Positions 1-8,300 of a stretch of DNA of 64,000 nt are shown here, piece after piece (position 1 is the first letter of the stretch; each line of letters begins with the position of its first letter). The position numbers and the translations under genes are program-made. Location: the NCBI GenBank assembly GCA_947476745.1, contig CANJRG010000008.1, positions 62,001 through 126,000 of the forward strand, given 5' to 3'. A model generated the notes under the pieces. That model was given only the letters and a program-made list of their open reading frames with translations, was not told the DNA's origin and did no database searches. The DNA comes from Acidimicrobiia bacterium. Its GTDB lineage: Bacteria; Actinomycetota; Acidimicrobiia; Acidimicrobiales; CAIXPF01.

Positions 1-1041
1 GCCGTAGGAGATCCCGAGCACCAGGGCGAACACCACCAGCATGGCGAAGGATCCACCGGCCACCATCCAGATGGCGAAACTGCCCGCCATGGTGAGGAAG
101 CACACCTGGTAGAGGCGCAACACCCCGAGCCGGCCACCGATCGCCCCGAGCACCAACCGGCCCGACATGCTGCCGATGCCCAACACCGACACCAACGTGG
201 CGGCGGAGGTCTTGGCGATGCCCTGCTCCTCCGCGTAGCGGATCAGGAACACGAAAGGCACGAACAGGGCGATCCCCATGAACAGCCCGGACAGGTACAG
301 CAACCGGAAGCTCCGTTGGCCGAACAGCTCCCGCGGGGTCGCCGCCCGCATTGCGCCGACGGCGAGCGGCGCCCGTTTGGCCAGACCTGCGGCCACCAGC
401 AGACCGACCGCCACGATCACCGCCAGGATGCGATAGGTGTTGCGCCAGCCGTAGGCATCGATCAGTGTCCGGGCCAGCGGCGCGCCGACCACGGTGCCGA
501 AACCCACCCCGGCGGACGCCACCCCCAGGGCGGTGGCCCGCTGCCGCTCGAACCAACCGCTCACCAACGTCACCAGCGGGACGTAGCCGCAGGCCACGCC
601 GATCCCGACGCTGACCCCGTAGGTGAGATAGCCGATCTCCATGCGGTCGACGTACGACGTCGCCCACAGGCCACCGGCGATGAACACCCCGGCCGCCACC
701 GCAAGCGGACGTGGTCCGAACCGGTCCGCGAGACGACCGGTGAGCGCCCCGAGGACGAACAGGAAGAAGATCGTCAGCGAGAAGATGAAGGCGATCGAGC
801 TCTTGCCTGCACCGAAGTCATCGGCCATCGCACCGAAGAACGACCCGAACGAATAGACCACGCCGAACATGCAGCTCAACGCGATGGCCACACCGGCCAC
901 CACGAACCAGCCCCGGGCCGAGTCGACCCGGTCGCCGGTGGCCGCGCTCGCCGCCGGCCCGGTCCTCACGGTCACGCTCGCGCCGGACCCGGTCGGCCCC
1001 TCGGACGCGGCGCCAGCCAGGTCATTCCCCTCGCTTGCCAT
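1..1041 (-). CDS. MFS transporter, monocarboxylate/oxalate-formate type (3' end outside window)
   Basis: The first 347 residues of a major facilitator are visible; the C-terminus lies beyond the left edge. A polar N-terminus of about 45 residues precedes paired hydrophobic helices. The loop GRLADRFGPRP matches the MFS loop 2-3 signature, and a large central loop begins near AATPRELFGQRSFR. The pattern resembles the monocarboxylate/OFA subgroup, as does the transporter at 3091. The ATG at 1041 is chosen because TAGGTT lies 6 nt before it with no Shine-Dalgarno, which suggests a leaderless message. The substrate cannot be told; neighbouring CoA-transferases suggest an organic acid. Confidence 0.85.
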   Translation of the reverse strand, partial: MASEGNDLAGAASEGPTGSGASVTVRTGPAASAATGDRVDSARGWFVVAGVAIALSCMFGVVYSFGSFFGAMADDFGAGKSSIAFIFSLTIFFLFVLGALTGRLADRFGPRPLAVAAGVFIAGGLWATSYVDRMEIGYLTYGVSVGIGVACGYVPLVTLVSGWFERQRATALGVASAGVGFGTVVGAPLARTLIDAYGWRNTYRILAVIVAVGLLVAAGLAKRAPLAVGAMRAATPRELFGQRSFRLLYLSGLFMGIALFVPFVFLIRYAEEQGIAKTSAATLVSVLGIGSMSGRLVLGAIGGRLGVLRLYQVCFLTMAGSFAIWMVAGGSFAMLVVFALVLGISYG

Positions 1042-1100
1042 CGTCGCAACCTATCGGTCCTGCCCGCAAGGCGCCCGGAGACCGCTATCGCCCGATGGGC

Positions 1101-1544
1101 TCAGCCGGCCGACTTCGGTTCGAGGCGTAGGCAGACCGAGTTGATGCACCAACGCTGATCGGTCGGGGTCGGGTAGCCCTCGCCGTGGAAGACGTGGCCG
1201 AGGTGCGACCCACAGCTCTGGCAGCGGACCTCGGTCCGGGGATACCCGAGCAGATGGTCGACGAGCAGCACGACCGCATCGTTCTCGGTCGGGGCGTAGA
1301 ACGACGGCCAACCGCAGCCGCTGTGGAACTTGGCGTCGCTGCGGAAAAGCTCGGCGTCGCAGGCCCGGCAGTGGTAGACGCCCTCGGTCTCGGTGTTCTC
1401 GTACTCGCCGCTGTACGGCGGCTCGGTACCGGCCTGGCGCAGCACGTGGAAGGCCAACGGCTCCAACGAGCGGTGCAGCTCGGCATCGTCGAGCTGGACC
1501 GGGTACGGCGCGCCGTCGGGCCGCTGCTTGGGGAGCTCGTGCAT
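1101..1544 (-). CDS. msrB: Peptide-methionine (R)-S-oxide reductase MsrB
   Basis: A 147-residue SelR-fold enzyme that reduces methionine-R-sulfoxide in oxidised proteins. Zinc cysteines lie at C59/C62 (CRAC) and C108/C111 (CQSC). The SGCGWPSFY substrate loop is at residues 75-83 and the catalytic cysteine is C133 in RWCINS. Length and motif order are typical of the family. The ATG at 1544 has GAGG about 6 nt upstream. It is transcribed toward the MFS gene at 1041, about 60 bp away. The identification is secure. Confidence 0.95.
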   Translation of the reverse strand: MHELPKQRPDGAPYPVQLDDAELHRSLEPLAFHVLRQAGTEPPYSGEYENTETEGVYHCRACDAELFRSDAKFHSGCGWPSFYAPTENDAVVLLVDHLLGYPRTEVRCQSCGSHLGHVFHGEGYPTPTDQRWCINSVCLRLEPKSAG

Positions 1545-1701
1545 AGGAACCTCACGCGTCGACGTCGATGGGTGGTCTCCGCCAGCCTAGAGGCAGCGCC
1601 CGGCACGGGGCGGTTGCCGAGCGTGCCACCCCCGCGCGATCGTCGCACCGGCCGCGATAGGGGCCGCCGCGCCCCCGGCGGCCGGGCCGTAACCTGCGGA
1701 C

Positions 1702-2907
1702 GTGCTGCTCACCGGTGTCCGCGTCCTCGATCTGACCCAGTACCTGTCGGGGCCTTCGTGCACCCGGCTGCTCGCCGCCCTGGGAGCCGACGTGATCAAG
1801 GTCGAGTTCGGCCCGACCGGCGATCCGTCGCGCACCCTTCCCGTCGTCCGCGACGGCCGCAGTGCGTACTACGTGCAGCAGAACCGGGGGAAGCGCTCGC
1901 TCGGCGTCGATTTCGGCCGGCCCGAGGCGGTGGAGTTGATCGCCGAGCTGGCCGGGCGCTGCGACGTGTTCGTGGAGAACTTCGGCCTCGGGGTCCTGAC
2001 CCGCCGCGGCCTCGACGACGCCACCCTGCGTGCCCGTCATCCCCGTCTGATCTACGCCTCGATCAGCGGCTTCGGCCGCACCGGGTCGCTGTCGCACCTG
2101 CCGGGCTACGATCTCATCGGCCAGGCGTTCAGCGGCATGATGTACGTGACCGGCGAGCCCGACGGGGCACCCCAGGCCACCGGCTCGCCCATCGCCGACT
2201 TCGCCGCGGGCATGGCCACCTTCGCCTCCATCGGCCATGCCCTCTTCGCCCGGGAACGCACCGGACGGGGCCAGTACATCGACGTGTCGCTGATCGAACC
2301 GCTGGTGTACATGCACTCGATCGCGGTCATGGCCCCCAGCGCCAGCGAGGGCACGTTCCGCCAGCAGCGTTCCGGCCGCCACTTCGGCGCGGTCACCCCG
2401 TCGGGCACGTTCCGCGGCCCCGAGGGCTGGCTGGTGCTGCAGGTGCTCGACCCGCAGTGGCCCCGGCTGTGCGCCGCCATGGGTCGCCCGGAACTGGCCG
2501 AGCACGCCGACTACGCCTCCACCCAAGCACGCGCCGCGCGCGCCGACGCCATCAACGACATGGTGGAGAACTGGATGCGCAGCTTCCCCTCCGATGCCGC
2601 CCTGCTGGCCCACCTCGAGGCCCACCGGCTGCCGGCTGCCCCGGTGCTGGACCCGGCGACCGCGGCGGATCACCCGTGGTTCCGGGAGCGCGGTGCCGTC
2701 GTCGACGTCGACGACGAGATCCTCGGCCGTATCGCGGTCACCGGCCTGCCGATGCACCTCAGCGACGTCCCCACCCACCCGGTGGACAAACCGGCCCCGT
2801 TCCTCGGCCAGCACAACGCCGAGATCCTCGCCGAGGTACTCGGGTACGACGCCGACCGCGTTGCTGCGTTGCGCGCCGCGGGGGTCCTCGTCTCGGACCG
2901 TTCCTGA
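1702..2907 (+). CDS. Class III (CaiB/BaiF) CoA-transferase
   Basis: 401 residues, the usual length for one family III CoA-transferase, which moves CoA between acyl-CoA and a free acid through an aspartyl-CoA anhydride. The N-terminal LLTGVRVLDLTQYLSGPSC and the NRGKRSLGVDF signature are clear. The probable catalytic aspartate is D137 in LPGYDLIGQAFSGMM. The GTG at 1702 is supported by TAACCT ending 6 nt before it, so the message is probably leaderless. It is followed on the same strand by an MFS transporter and a double CoA-transferase, suggesting uptake and activation of carboxylic acids. The substrate is unknown. Confidence 0.9.
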   Translation: MLLTGVRVLDLTQYLSGPSCTRLLAALGADVIKVEFGPTGDPSRTLPVVRDGRSAYYVQQNRGKRSLGVDFGRPEAVELIAELAGRCDVFVENFGLGVLTRRGLDDATLRARHPRLIYASISGFGRTGSLSHLPGYDLIGQAFSGMMYVTGEPDGAPQATGSPIADFAAGMATFASIGHALFARERTGRGQYIDVSLIEPLVYMHSIAVMAPSASEGTFRQQRSGRHFGAVTPSGTFRGPEGWLVLQVLDPQWPRLCAAMGRPELAEHADYASTQARAARADAINDMVENWMRSFPSDAALLAHLEAHRLPAAPVLDPATAADHPWFRERGAVVDVDDEILGRIAVTGLPMHLSDVPTHPVDKPAPFLGQHNAEILAEVLGYDADRVAALRAAGVLVSDRS

Positions 2908-3090
2908 ACCTGCCCGGCCGCTGGGCTGGTGAAGGTCCGGCCGGCCCCGGCCCCCCGAGCAGCCCGTGAGCACATCACCGACCCGCCGGGGGCGCGGTGG
3001 GCCTGCTGCCTGTGTAACCGCCCGCCCTGCGCTCGGGCACGGACCACGACCGCGACCCGCCAGGCAACCTACGCTGCGGCGACGAGGGGG

Positions 3091-4455
3091 ATGGTCATGC
3101 AGATGCAGACGCAGGCGCACTCGCGGGCGCCGGTCCAGCGGCTCTACTACGGCTGGGTCGTGGCCTGGACCGCGTTCGGGGTGCTGAGCGTCACCTACGG
3201 CGTGCAGTTCAGCTTCGGGGTGCTGCTGCCCTCGATCGCGGAGGACCTGGGCATCTCGCGCACCGCGGCCTCGTTGTGTTTCTCCGTGTACGTGTTCGTC
3301 TACAGCGCGTTGTCGAGCTACTCCGGCTCGTTGACCGACCGGCGGGGCCCGCGCCTGGTGCTGGCCATCGGCGCCGTCCTGCTCGGCGTCGGATACGGCC
3401 TCAGCGCCCTGGCACGCAACGAGTGGCAACTGTTCGTCGCCCTCGGCCTGATCGCTGCGGCGGGTATGTCGGCCTCGTTCGTACCGTGCAACGCCACCGT
3501 CGTGCGCTGGTTCCTGCGCCGACGCGGCCAGGCGTTGAGCATCTCCACCAGCGGCGGCAGCTTCGCTGCGATCGCCATGCCGCTGCTGATGGGCTGGCTG
3601 ATCGGCTACACCACCTGGCGGGTGCTCTACGGGGTGATGGCGGCCGTGGTGTTCCTCGGCCTGCTCACCGCCTCGAGGCTGATGGCCGCCTCACCGGAGG
3701 CCAAGGGGCTCAGCATCGACGACGAGTTGCGCCGGCGGGGCGACCCGCTCCCGCAGGCGGCGGCCGCCGCCGGGTCGAGCGAGGACCGGACCGGGGCGAC
3801 GAACGGGCCGCTGCTGACCAACCTCAACACCGAGGAGCCGTCGCTGACCCGGCGGGAGGCCATGCGGACCCGCATGTTCTGGATCATCGCCGGCATCTTC
3901 CTGTGCACCTGGCTGGTGGTCTTCCTGCCGCTCGTGCACCTGTCTCCCTTCGCCCGGGGACTGGGCGCCTCGGCCAGCCTCGCCGCCACCCTGGTCAGCT
4001 CGGTGGGGATCGGCGGACTCCTGGGCCGCACCCTCACCGGCACCGTGTCGGACCGGATCGGCGGCGACGCGACCCTGGGCATCGTGCTGAGCGTGCAGGT
4101 GGTGGCTTTCCTGGTGTTCGCCGTGAGCCACAGCCTGGCCACGCTGTACCCCGCGGCGGTGGCGTTCGGGTTCGGCTACGGCGGCACCACCACCGTGTTC
4201 CCGGCCATCGTCGGCGACCGGTTCGGCCGCGCCCATGCCGGGGCCATCGTCGGGCTGCTCTTCGCGGGGGCCGGGTCGCTGGCCGCCGTCGGCCCGTTCA
4301 TGGCCGCCTGGATCTACGACTCGACCGGCAGCTACCGCATCGCCTTCCTGCTGTCGGCCGCAGCCAACGCCGTCGGCGTGGCACTGGTCTTCGTGCTCCG
4401 GGCCGACAGCCGTCGCCGGGCCGCTCCGACACCTGCAGCGACCGGGCCGGCCTGA
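3091..4455 (+). CDS. MFS transporter, monocarboxylate/oxalate-formate type
   Basis: About 454 residues. LYYGWVVAWTAFGVLSVTYGVQF opens helix 1 and TDRRGPRLV is the loop 2-3 signature. A long polar central loop (DELRRRGDP to EEPSLTRREAMRTR) separates two six-helix halves. The start is ATG 3091, or 3097, which has GAGGGGG 6 nt upstream. The reading frame stays open for about 160 nt upstream, but that part is proline/arginine-rich and not transporter-like, so it is excluded. The gene sits between two CoA-transferase genes on the same strand and may import their acid substrate. Confidence 0.85.
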   Translation: MVMQMQTQAHSRAPVQRLYYGWVVAWTAFGVLSVTYGVQFSFGVLLPSIAEDLGISRTAASLCFSVYVFVYSALSSYSGSLTDRRGPRLVLAIGAVLLGVGYGLSALARNEWQLFVALGLIAAAGMSASFVPCNATVVRWFLRRRGQALSISTSGGSFAAIAMPLLMGWLIGYTTWRVLYGVMAAVVFLGLLTASRLMAASPEAKGLSIDDELRRRGDPLPQAAAAAGSSEDRTGATNGPLLTNLNTEEPSLTRREAMRTRMFWIIAGIFLCTWLVVFLPLVHLSPFARGLGASASLAATLVSSVGIGGLLGRTLTGTVSDRIGGDATLGIVLSVQVVAFLVFAVSHSLATLYPAAVAFGFGYGGTTTVFPAIVGDRFGRAHAGAIVGLLFAGAGSLAAVGPFMAAWIYDSTGSYRIAFLLSAAANAVGVALVFVLRADSRRRAAPTPAATGPA

Positions 4456-4478
4456 ACCACCCCGGCGGGCCCGACGAC

Positions 4479-4536
4479 GGGTCTCGCCCGGCCCGGTCCG
4501 CCCATCCCGAGGGGTCTCGCCCGGCCCGGTCCGCCC
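4479..4536 (+). repeat. Two 25-bp direct repeats, period 33 bp
   Basis: A GC-rich 25-bp unit beginning GGGTCTCGCCCGG occurs at 4479-4503 and exactly again at 4512-4536. It lies in the gap between the MFS gene and the fused CoA-transferase. It is one of many short tandem repeats in this window. Confidence 0.8.
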
Positions 4537-4612
4537 GTGCTACCCATCCGGCCCGCGCCGTGGCGGTGGAACTGGAAGACTCTGTGCCACCGGGAAACCG
4601 GGAGGGGGAACC

Positions 4613-7114
4613 ATGTTGTCGCACTATCGCATCCTCGACCTGTCCGACGAGCGCGGCCATGTCGCCGGCTATCTGCTGGCGGCGCTGGGCGCCGAGGTGA
4701 TCGCCGTCGAACCCCCCGACGGGTCACCGGCACGCCGGGTGGGTCCCTTCGCCGGCGAGACCGGCGCGCCCGGTTCCGGGCAATCGCTGACGTACCTGGC
4801 CTACAACCGTGGCAAACGCTCGATCAGCCTGGACCTCGCCCGCCTCGAGGACCTCGAGCGGTTCCACCGCCTCGTCGCCGGAGCCGATGTCGTGATCGAG
4901 TCGGCCCAGCCGGGACAACTCGCCGCGCTGGGCGCCGGCTACGCCGACCTCGCGGCGATCAACCCGTCGTTGGTGTACACCTCGATCTCGGCCTTCGGCC
5001 AGGACGGGCCCAAGGCCCGCTGGGCCGCCACCGACCTCACGGTGATGGCCTCGTCCTGCTCGCTGGTGCTCAACGGCGACCGGGACCGGGCACCGGTACG
5101 GCTGGTGATCCCCCAGGCCTTCGCCATGGGCTCCGCGGTGGCAGCCTGTGCCACGTTGATCGCGCTCGCCGAACGGCAGCATTCCGGCCGCGGCCAGCAC
5201 GTGGAGGTCTCCGCCCAGGAAGCGGCGATGCTGGCCAACCAGTGCAGCGTGCTGTCCGAAGCGGTCGGCTCGCCGAGCATCTCTCGTACCGCGGGTGGCG
5301 CCCGTACCGGGGCGATCGACATCCAGCTCGTGTACCCGGCGAAGGACGGCTTCGTGTCGGTCACCCACGTGTTCGGCCCGGCCATCGGGCCCCGCACCGC
5401 GGCGCTGATGGCCTGGGCCCACGAGGAGGGCCACTGCGACGAATGGCTGCGCGATCGTGACTGGGTCGAGTTCAACAACCTGGTCGACCAAGGGCTCGAG
5501 ACGGTCGAGACGTGGGAACGGGCCAAGGCCGCCGTCACCGCGCTGCTGTCCTCGCGCACCAAGGCCGAGTTGCTCGACGAGGCCATGCGTCGCCGCCTGT
5601 TGATCGCCCCGGTCGCCGGGATGGACGACGTCCTCGCCAGCGCGCAGCTGCGCCACCGCGGCTTCTTCGACCAGCTCGATCAGCCCGGCCTGAGGGGGAT
5701 CGTCGAGGTGCCCGGCGCGTTCGCCAAGTTCTCCGGCACGCCGCTGAACCCGCTGGGCCCGGCGCCGGCGCTCGGCGTCGACACCGACACCGTCCTGGCC
5801 GAACCACCGCGCCGACCCTGTGCACCGACCCCGGCCCGCGCGACCGGCCCGGCCGCGACACCGGCAGCCGCGACACCGGCAGCCGCGACCCCGGCAGCCG
5901 CGACCCCGGCGGGTGGCGCCCTGGCCGGGCTGAAGGTGCTCGACTTCACCTGGTCGATCGCCGGGCCGCACGGGGTGCGCATCCTCGCCGACTGCGGGGC
6001 GACCGTGGTGAAGGTCGAGTCGGCCACCAAACCCGACGCCGCCCGCGGCTACCGGCCGACCCATCGCAACGAGCCGGGCCACGAGAACTCGGCCCTGTTC
6101 GACACCATGAACGCCGGCAAGCGGTCCCTGCAGCTCGACCTCAACCATCCCGACGCCCGCGCCGTGATCCTCGACCTGGTGCGCTGGGCCGATGTCGTGG
6201 TCGAGTCGTTCTCGCCACGGGCCATGAAAGGCTGGCAGCTCGATTACGAGCACCTGCGCGAGGTGAACCCGGGCATCGTCATGGTCTCCACGTGCCTGAC
6301 CGGTCAGGACGGGCCGTTGGCCACCTTCGCCGGGTACGGCAACCTCGCCGCCGCCCTGTCCGGGTTCTACGGGCTGGCCGGCTGGCCCGACCGGGCACCG
6401 GCGGGACCGTTCGGGGCCTATACCGACTACACCTCGACCCACCTGGTGTTGGCATCGTTGCTCGCCGCGCTCGAACACCGCCGCCGCACCGGTGAGGGCC
6501 AACACGTCGACGTCGCCCAGGCAGAAGCGGCCCTGCACTACCTCAGCCCGGCCCTGCTCGACTACACCGTCAACGGCCGGGTGGCCCAGCGGGCCGGCAA
6601 TCGCGACGCCGAGCTGGCGCCGCACGGCGTCTATCCCGCCGCCGGGGACGACCGGTGGGTGGCCGTCGTCTGCCAACACGACGCGGCCTGGCTCGCGTTG
6701 TGTGCGGTACTCGGCCGGCCGGATCTCGCCGCCGACCCCACCCTGGCCGGCGCCTCGGGCCGATTGGCGCGAGCCGGGGAACTCGACCGGGTGCTCGAGG
6801 CGTGGACCCGTGACCGCCCGGCCGAGGACATCGAGCAGGTCCTGCAGGAGGCCGGGATCGCCGCGCACGCCGTGAACAACAGCGCCGAGTGCCTCGCCGA
6901 CCCGCACCTGCGCGCTCGCGGCCACTTCGTCACCGTCGATCGCTCCGACGGGCCCCGCATCGTCGAACGAACCCGGTTCCGGATGTCACGCACCGCGCCG
7001 ACGGTAGGTATCCCGCCGTTTCGGGGTGAGCACACCGACGACGTGCTCAGCAACCTCCTCGGCTACCCCCGAACCCGCATCGACGCACTGCGTCAGGCCG
7101 GCGCCCTTCACTGA
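4613..7114 (+). CDS. Fused double class III CoA-transferase
   Basis: 833 residues carrying two complete CaiB/BaiF domains in tandem (about 1-400 and 436-833), joined by an Ala/Thr/Pro linker. Family members act as dimers, so the fusion may be an obligate pseudo-heterodimer. Domain 1 keeps an aspartate at the usual catalytic position (WAATDLTVMA). Domain 2 has GYGNLAAALSG where GYD is usual, so it may be non-catalytic or belong to an Asp-less subgroup. NRGKRSISLDL and NAGKRSLQLDL mark the two N-domains. ATG 4613 follows GGGAGGGGGA, a strong ribosome site; the open frame upstream is low complexity and discarded. Confidence 0.88.
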   Translation: MLSHYRILDLSDERGHVAGYLLAALGAEVIAVEPPDGSPARRVGPFAGETGAPGSGQSLTYLAYNRGKRSISLDLARLEDLERFHRLVAGADVVIESAQPGQLAALGAGYADLAAINPSLVYTSISAFGQDGPKARWAATDLTVMASSCSLVLNGDRDRAPVRLVIPQAFAMGSAVAACATLIALAERQHSGRGQHVEVSAQEAAMLANQCSVLSEAVGSPSISRTAGGARTGAIDIQLVYPAKDGFVSVTHVFGPAIGPRTAALMAWAHEEGHCDEWLRDRDWVEFNNLVDQGLETVETWERAKAAVTALLSSRTKAELLDEAMRRRLLIAPVAGMDDVLASAQLRHRGFFDQLDQPGLRGIVEVPGAFAKFSGTPLNPLGPAPALGVDTDTVLAEPPRRPCAPTPARATGPAATPAAATPAAATPAAATPAGGALAGLKVLDFTWSIAGPHGVRILADCGATVVKVESATKPDAARGYRPTHRNEPGHENSALFDTMNAGKRSLQLDLNHPDARAVILDLVRWADVVVESFSPRAMKGWQLDYEHLREVNPGIVMVSTCLTGQDGPLATFAGYGNLAAALSGFYGLAGWPDRAPAGPFGAYTDYTSTHLVLASLLAALEHRRRTGEGQHVDVAQAEAALHYLSPALLDYTVNGRVAQRAGNRDAELAPHGVYPAAGDDRWVAVVCQHDAAWLALCAVLGRPDLAADPTLAGASGRLARAGELDRVLEAWTRDRPAEDIEQVLQEAGIAAHAVNNSAECLADPHLRARGHFVTVDRSDGPRIVERTRFRMSRTAPTVGIPPFRGEHTDDVLSNLLGYPRTRIDALRQAGALH
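5852..5911 (+). repeat. 15-bp tandem repeat (four copies) encoding the interdomain linker
   Basis: The unit GCCGCGACACCGGCA is repeated four times with one or two substitutions in the last two copies. It encodes AATPA repeats exactly between the two CoA-transferase domains. Unit length is a multiple of three, so copy-number change would alter linker length without breaking the frame. Confidence 0.9.
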
Positions 7115-7198
7115 ACCGCCGACGGCGGTCGGACATCCCGATCGACCGAACCGCCGCTCCGCGCACCGAATCGCTGTCGATTCGCTGCGACAGTCCGA

Positions 7199-7306
7199 AC
7201 ACCGCGACGACGCAAGCTCCGGCCCGGTCACCAACCGGGTCGAAGCGGCGTCACACCGCGACGACGCAAGCTCCGGCCCGGTCACCAACCGGGTCGAAGC
7301 GGCGTC
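7199..7306 (+). repeat. Perfect 54-bp tandem duplication with internal hairpin
   Basis: Two identical 54-bp copies, 7199-7252 and 7253-7306, lie between convergent genes ending at 7114 and 7344. Each copy contains CCCGGT-5 nt-ACCGGG, a perfect 6-bp stem. The duplicated hairpin may serve as a two-step bidirectional terminator; that role is inferred. Confidence 0.9.
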
Positions 7307-7343
7307 GCATGCCGATCAGCGCGTGCCGGTCAGAGACCGACGA

Positions 7344-8234
7344 TCACAGACCGATCCGGGGCCGGCTGTACTCCGCGATGCGGGCGATCGCCTGGTCGGC
7401 CTCGGGAACGAACCCGGCCGAGGCGTGCCACACGTGGATCATCTCCGGCCACACCTCAAGGGTGACCTCGACCCCGGCCTCGGTGGCCTTGGCGGCGAAA
7501 CGGGTCGAGTCGTCGAGCAGCACCTCGGCATCACCGACTTGGATCAGCAGCGGCGGCAGGCCGTGCAGTTCGGCGTGCAGCGGCGAAGCGAGCGGGTGGC
7601 GCGGGTCGCCGTCGGGTCCGAGGAACAACGCCGCTATCTGCAGCAGCATGTCCTTGCTGATCATCGGGTCGGCCTCGGCGCGGCTCACCGCGGAGTCGCC
7701 GGTGCCTTCCATGTCGACCCACGGCGAGATGCCCACCGCCGCGGCGGGCAGGGGGTCGCCGCCGTCGCGCAGCGCGATCAGCGTGGCCAGGGTGAGCCCA
7801 CCACCGGCCGAGTCGCCGGCGATGACGAGGTGATCGGCCTTCAGACCCTGACCCAGCATCCACCGGTAGGCCGCAACCGCGTCCTCGACCGGGGCGGGGT
7901 GGGGGTTCTCCGGGGCCAGTCGGTAGTGCAGCGCCAGCACCCGGCAGCCCATCGCCCGGGCCAGGTTGCCCGTCAGGTTGCGGTGCGAGTCGATCGAGCC
8001 GGCCACGTAGCCACCGCCGTGCAGGTAGAGCACGGCCCGGTCCAGGGCGCCGCCCTCCGGGGTGATCCACTCGGCCGGGATGCCGTCGACGTCGACCGGG
8101 GTGCCGACCACGCCCTCGGGGAACTTGCCGCCGGACTTGTCCTGGAACACGCGCATCTGCTCATGGTTGACCCGCTCGGGCCGGGGCTGCTTGCGCAACA
8201 GGTTCAGGAACTTCTCGAACTTCTCACTGGCCAT
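7344..8234 (-). CDS. Alpha/beta hydrolase, hormone-sensitive-lipase family esterase
   Basis: 296 residues. The HGGG oxyanion motif is at 72-75, the nucleophile S142 lies in GDSAGG, the probable acid D241 in EVLLDD, and the base H267 in EMIHVW; this is a full HSL-type triad. Such enzymes cleave short to medium acyl or aryl esters in the cytoplasm. ATG 8234 (MASEKFEKF) is preferred over a possible upstream in-frame start because the added residues are unlike the family. The MFS gene ending at 8301 lies upstream on the same strand, so the two may be co-transcribed. Confidence 0.9.
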   Translation of the reverse strand: MASEKFEKFLNLLRKQPRPERVNHEQMRVFQDKSGGKFPEGVVGTPVDVDGIPAEWITPEGGALDRAVLYLHGGGYVAGSIDSHRNLTGNLARAMGCRVLALHYRLAPENPHPAPVEDAVAAYRWMLGQGLKADHLVIAGDSAGGGLTLATLIALRDGGDPLPAAAVGISPWVDMEGTGDSAVSRAEADPMISKDMLLQIAALFLGPDGDPRHPLASPLHAELHGLPPLLIQVGDAEVLLDDSTRFAAKATEAGVEVTLEVWPEMIHVWHASAGFVPEADQAIARIAEYSRPRIGL

Positions 8235-8300
8235 CGGATCCCCCGTCGTCCGCCGCCGGCTCCACACCGTCGGCCCGGCGAACGCTACCGCGCGTCGGGT

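Noticed and set aside
2929-3090. N-terminal extension of the MFS gene at 3091
   Set aside because: Residues are Pro/Arg/Ala-rich and unlike any transporter N-terminus; a ribosome site lies directly before the 3091-3103 ATGs.
1552-3429. Long minus-strand open frame of about 625 codons opposite the CoA-transferase and MFS genes
   Set aside because: It is the mirror frame of GC-rich genes. The sequence is Arg/Gly/Gln-rich with no domain, and the plus-strand genes have full family motifs.
4724-6925. Minus-strand open frame of about 730 codons opposite the fused CoA-transferase
   Set aside because: Antisense shadow of a clear two-domain enzyme; no recognisable motif of its own.
7199-7306. Considered whether the 54-bp repeats are a CRISPR array
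   Set aside because: There are only two copies directly adjoining, with no spacers and no cas genes. The 9-, 14- and 15-bp arrays are also spacer-free.
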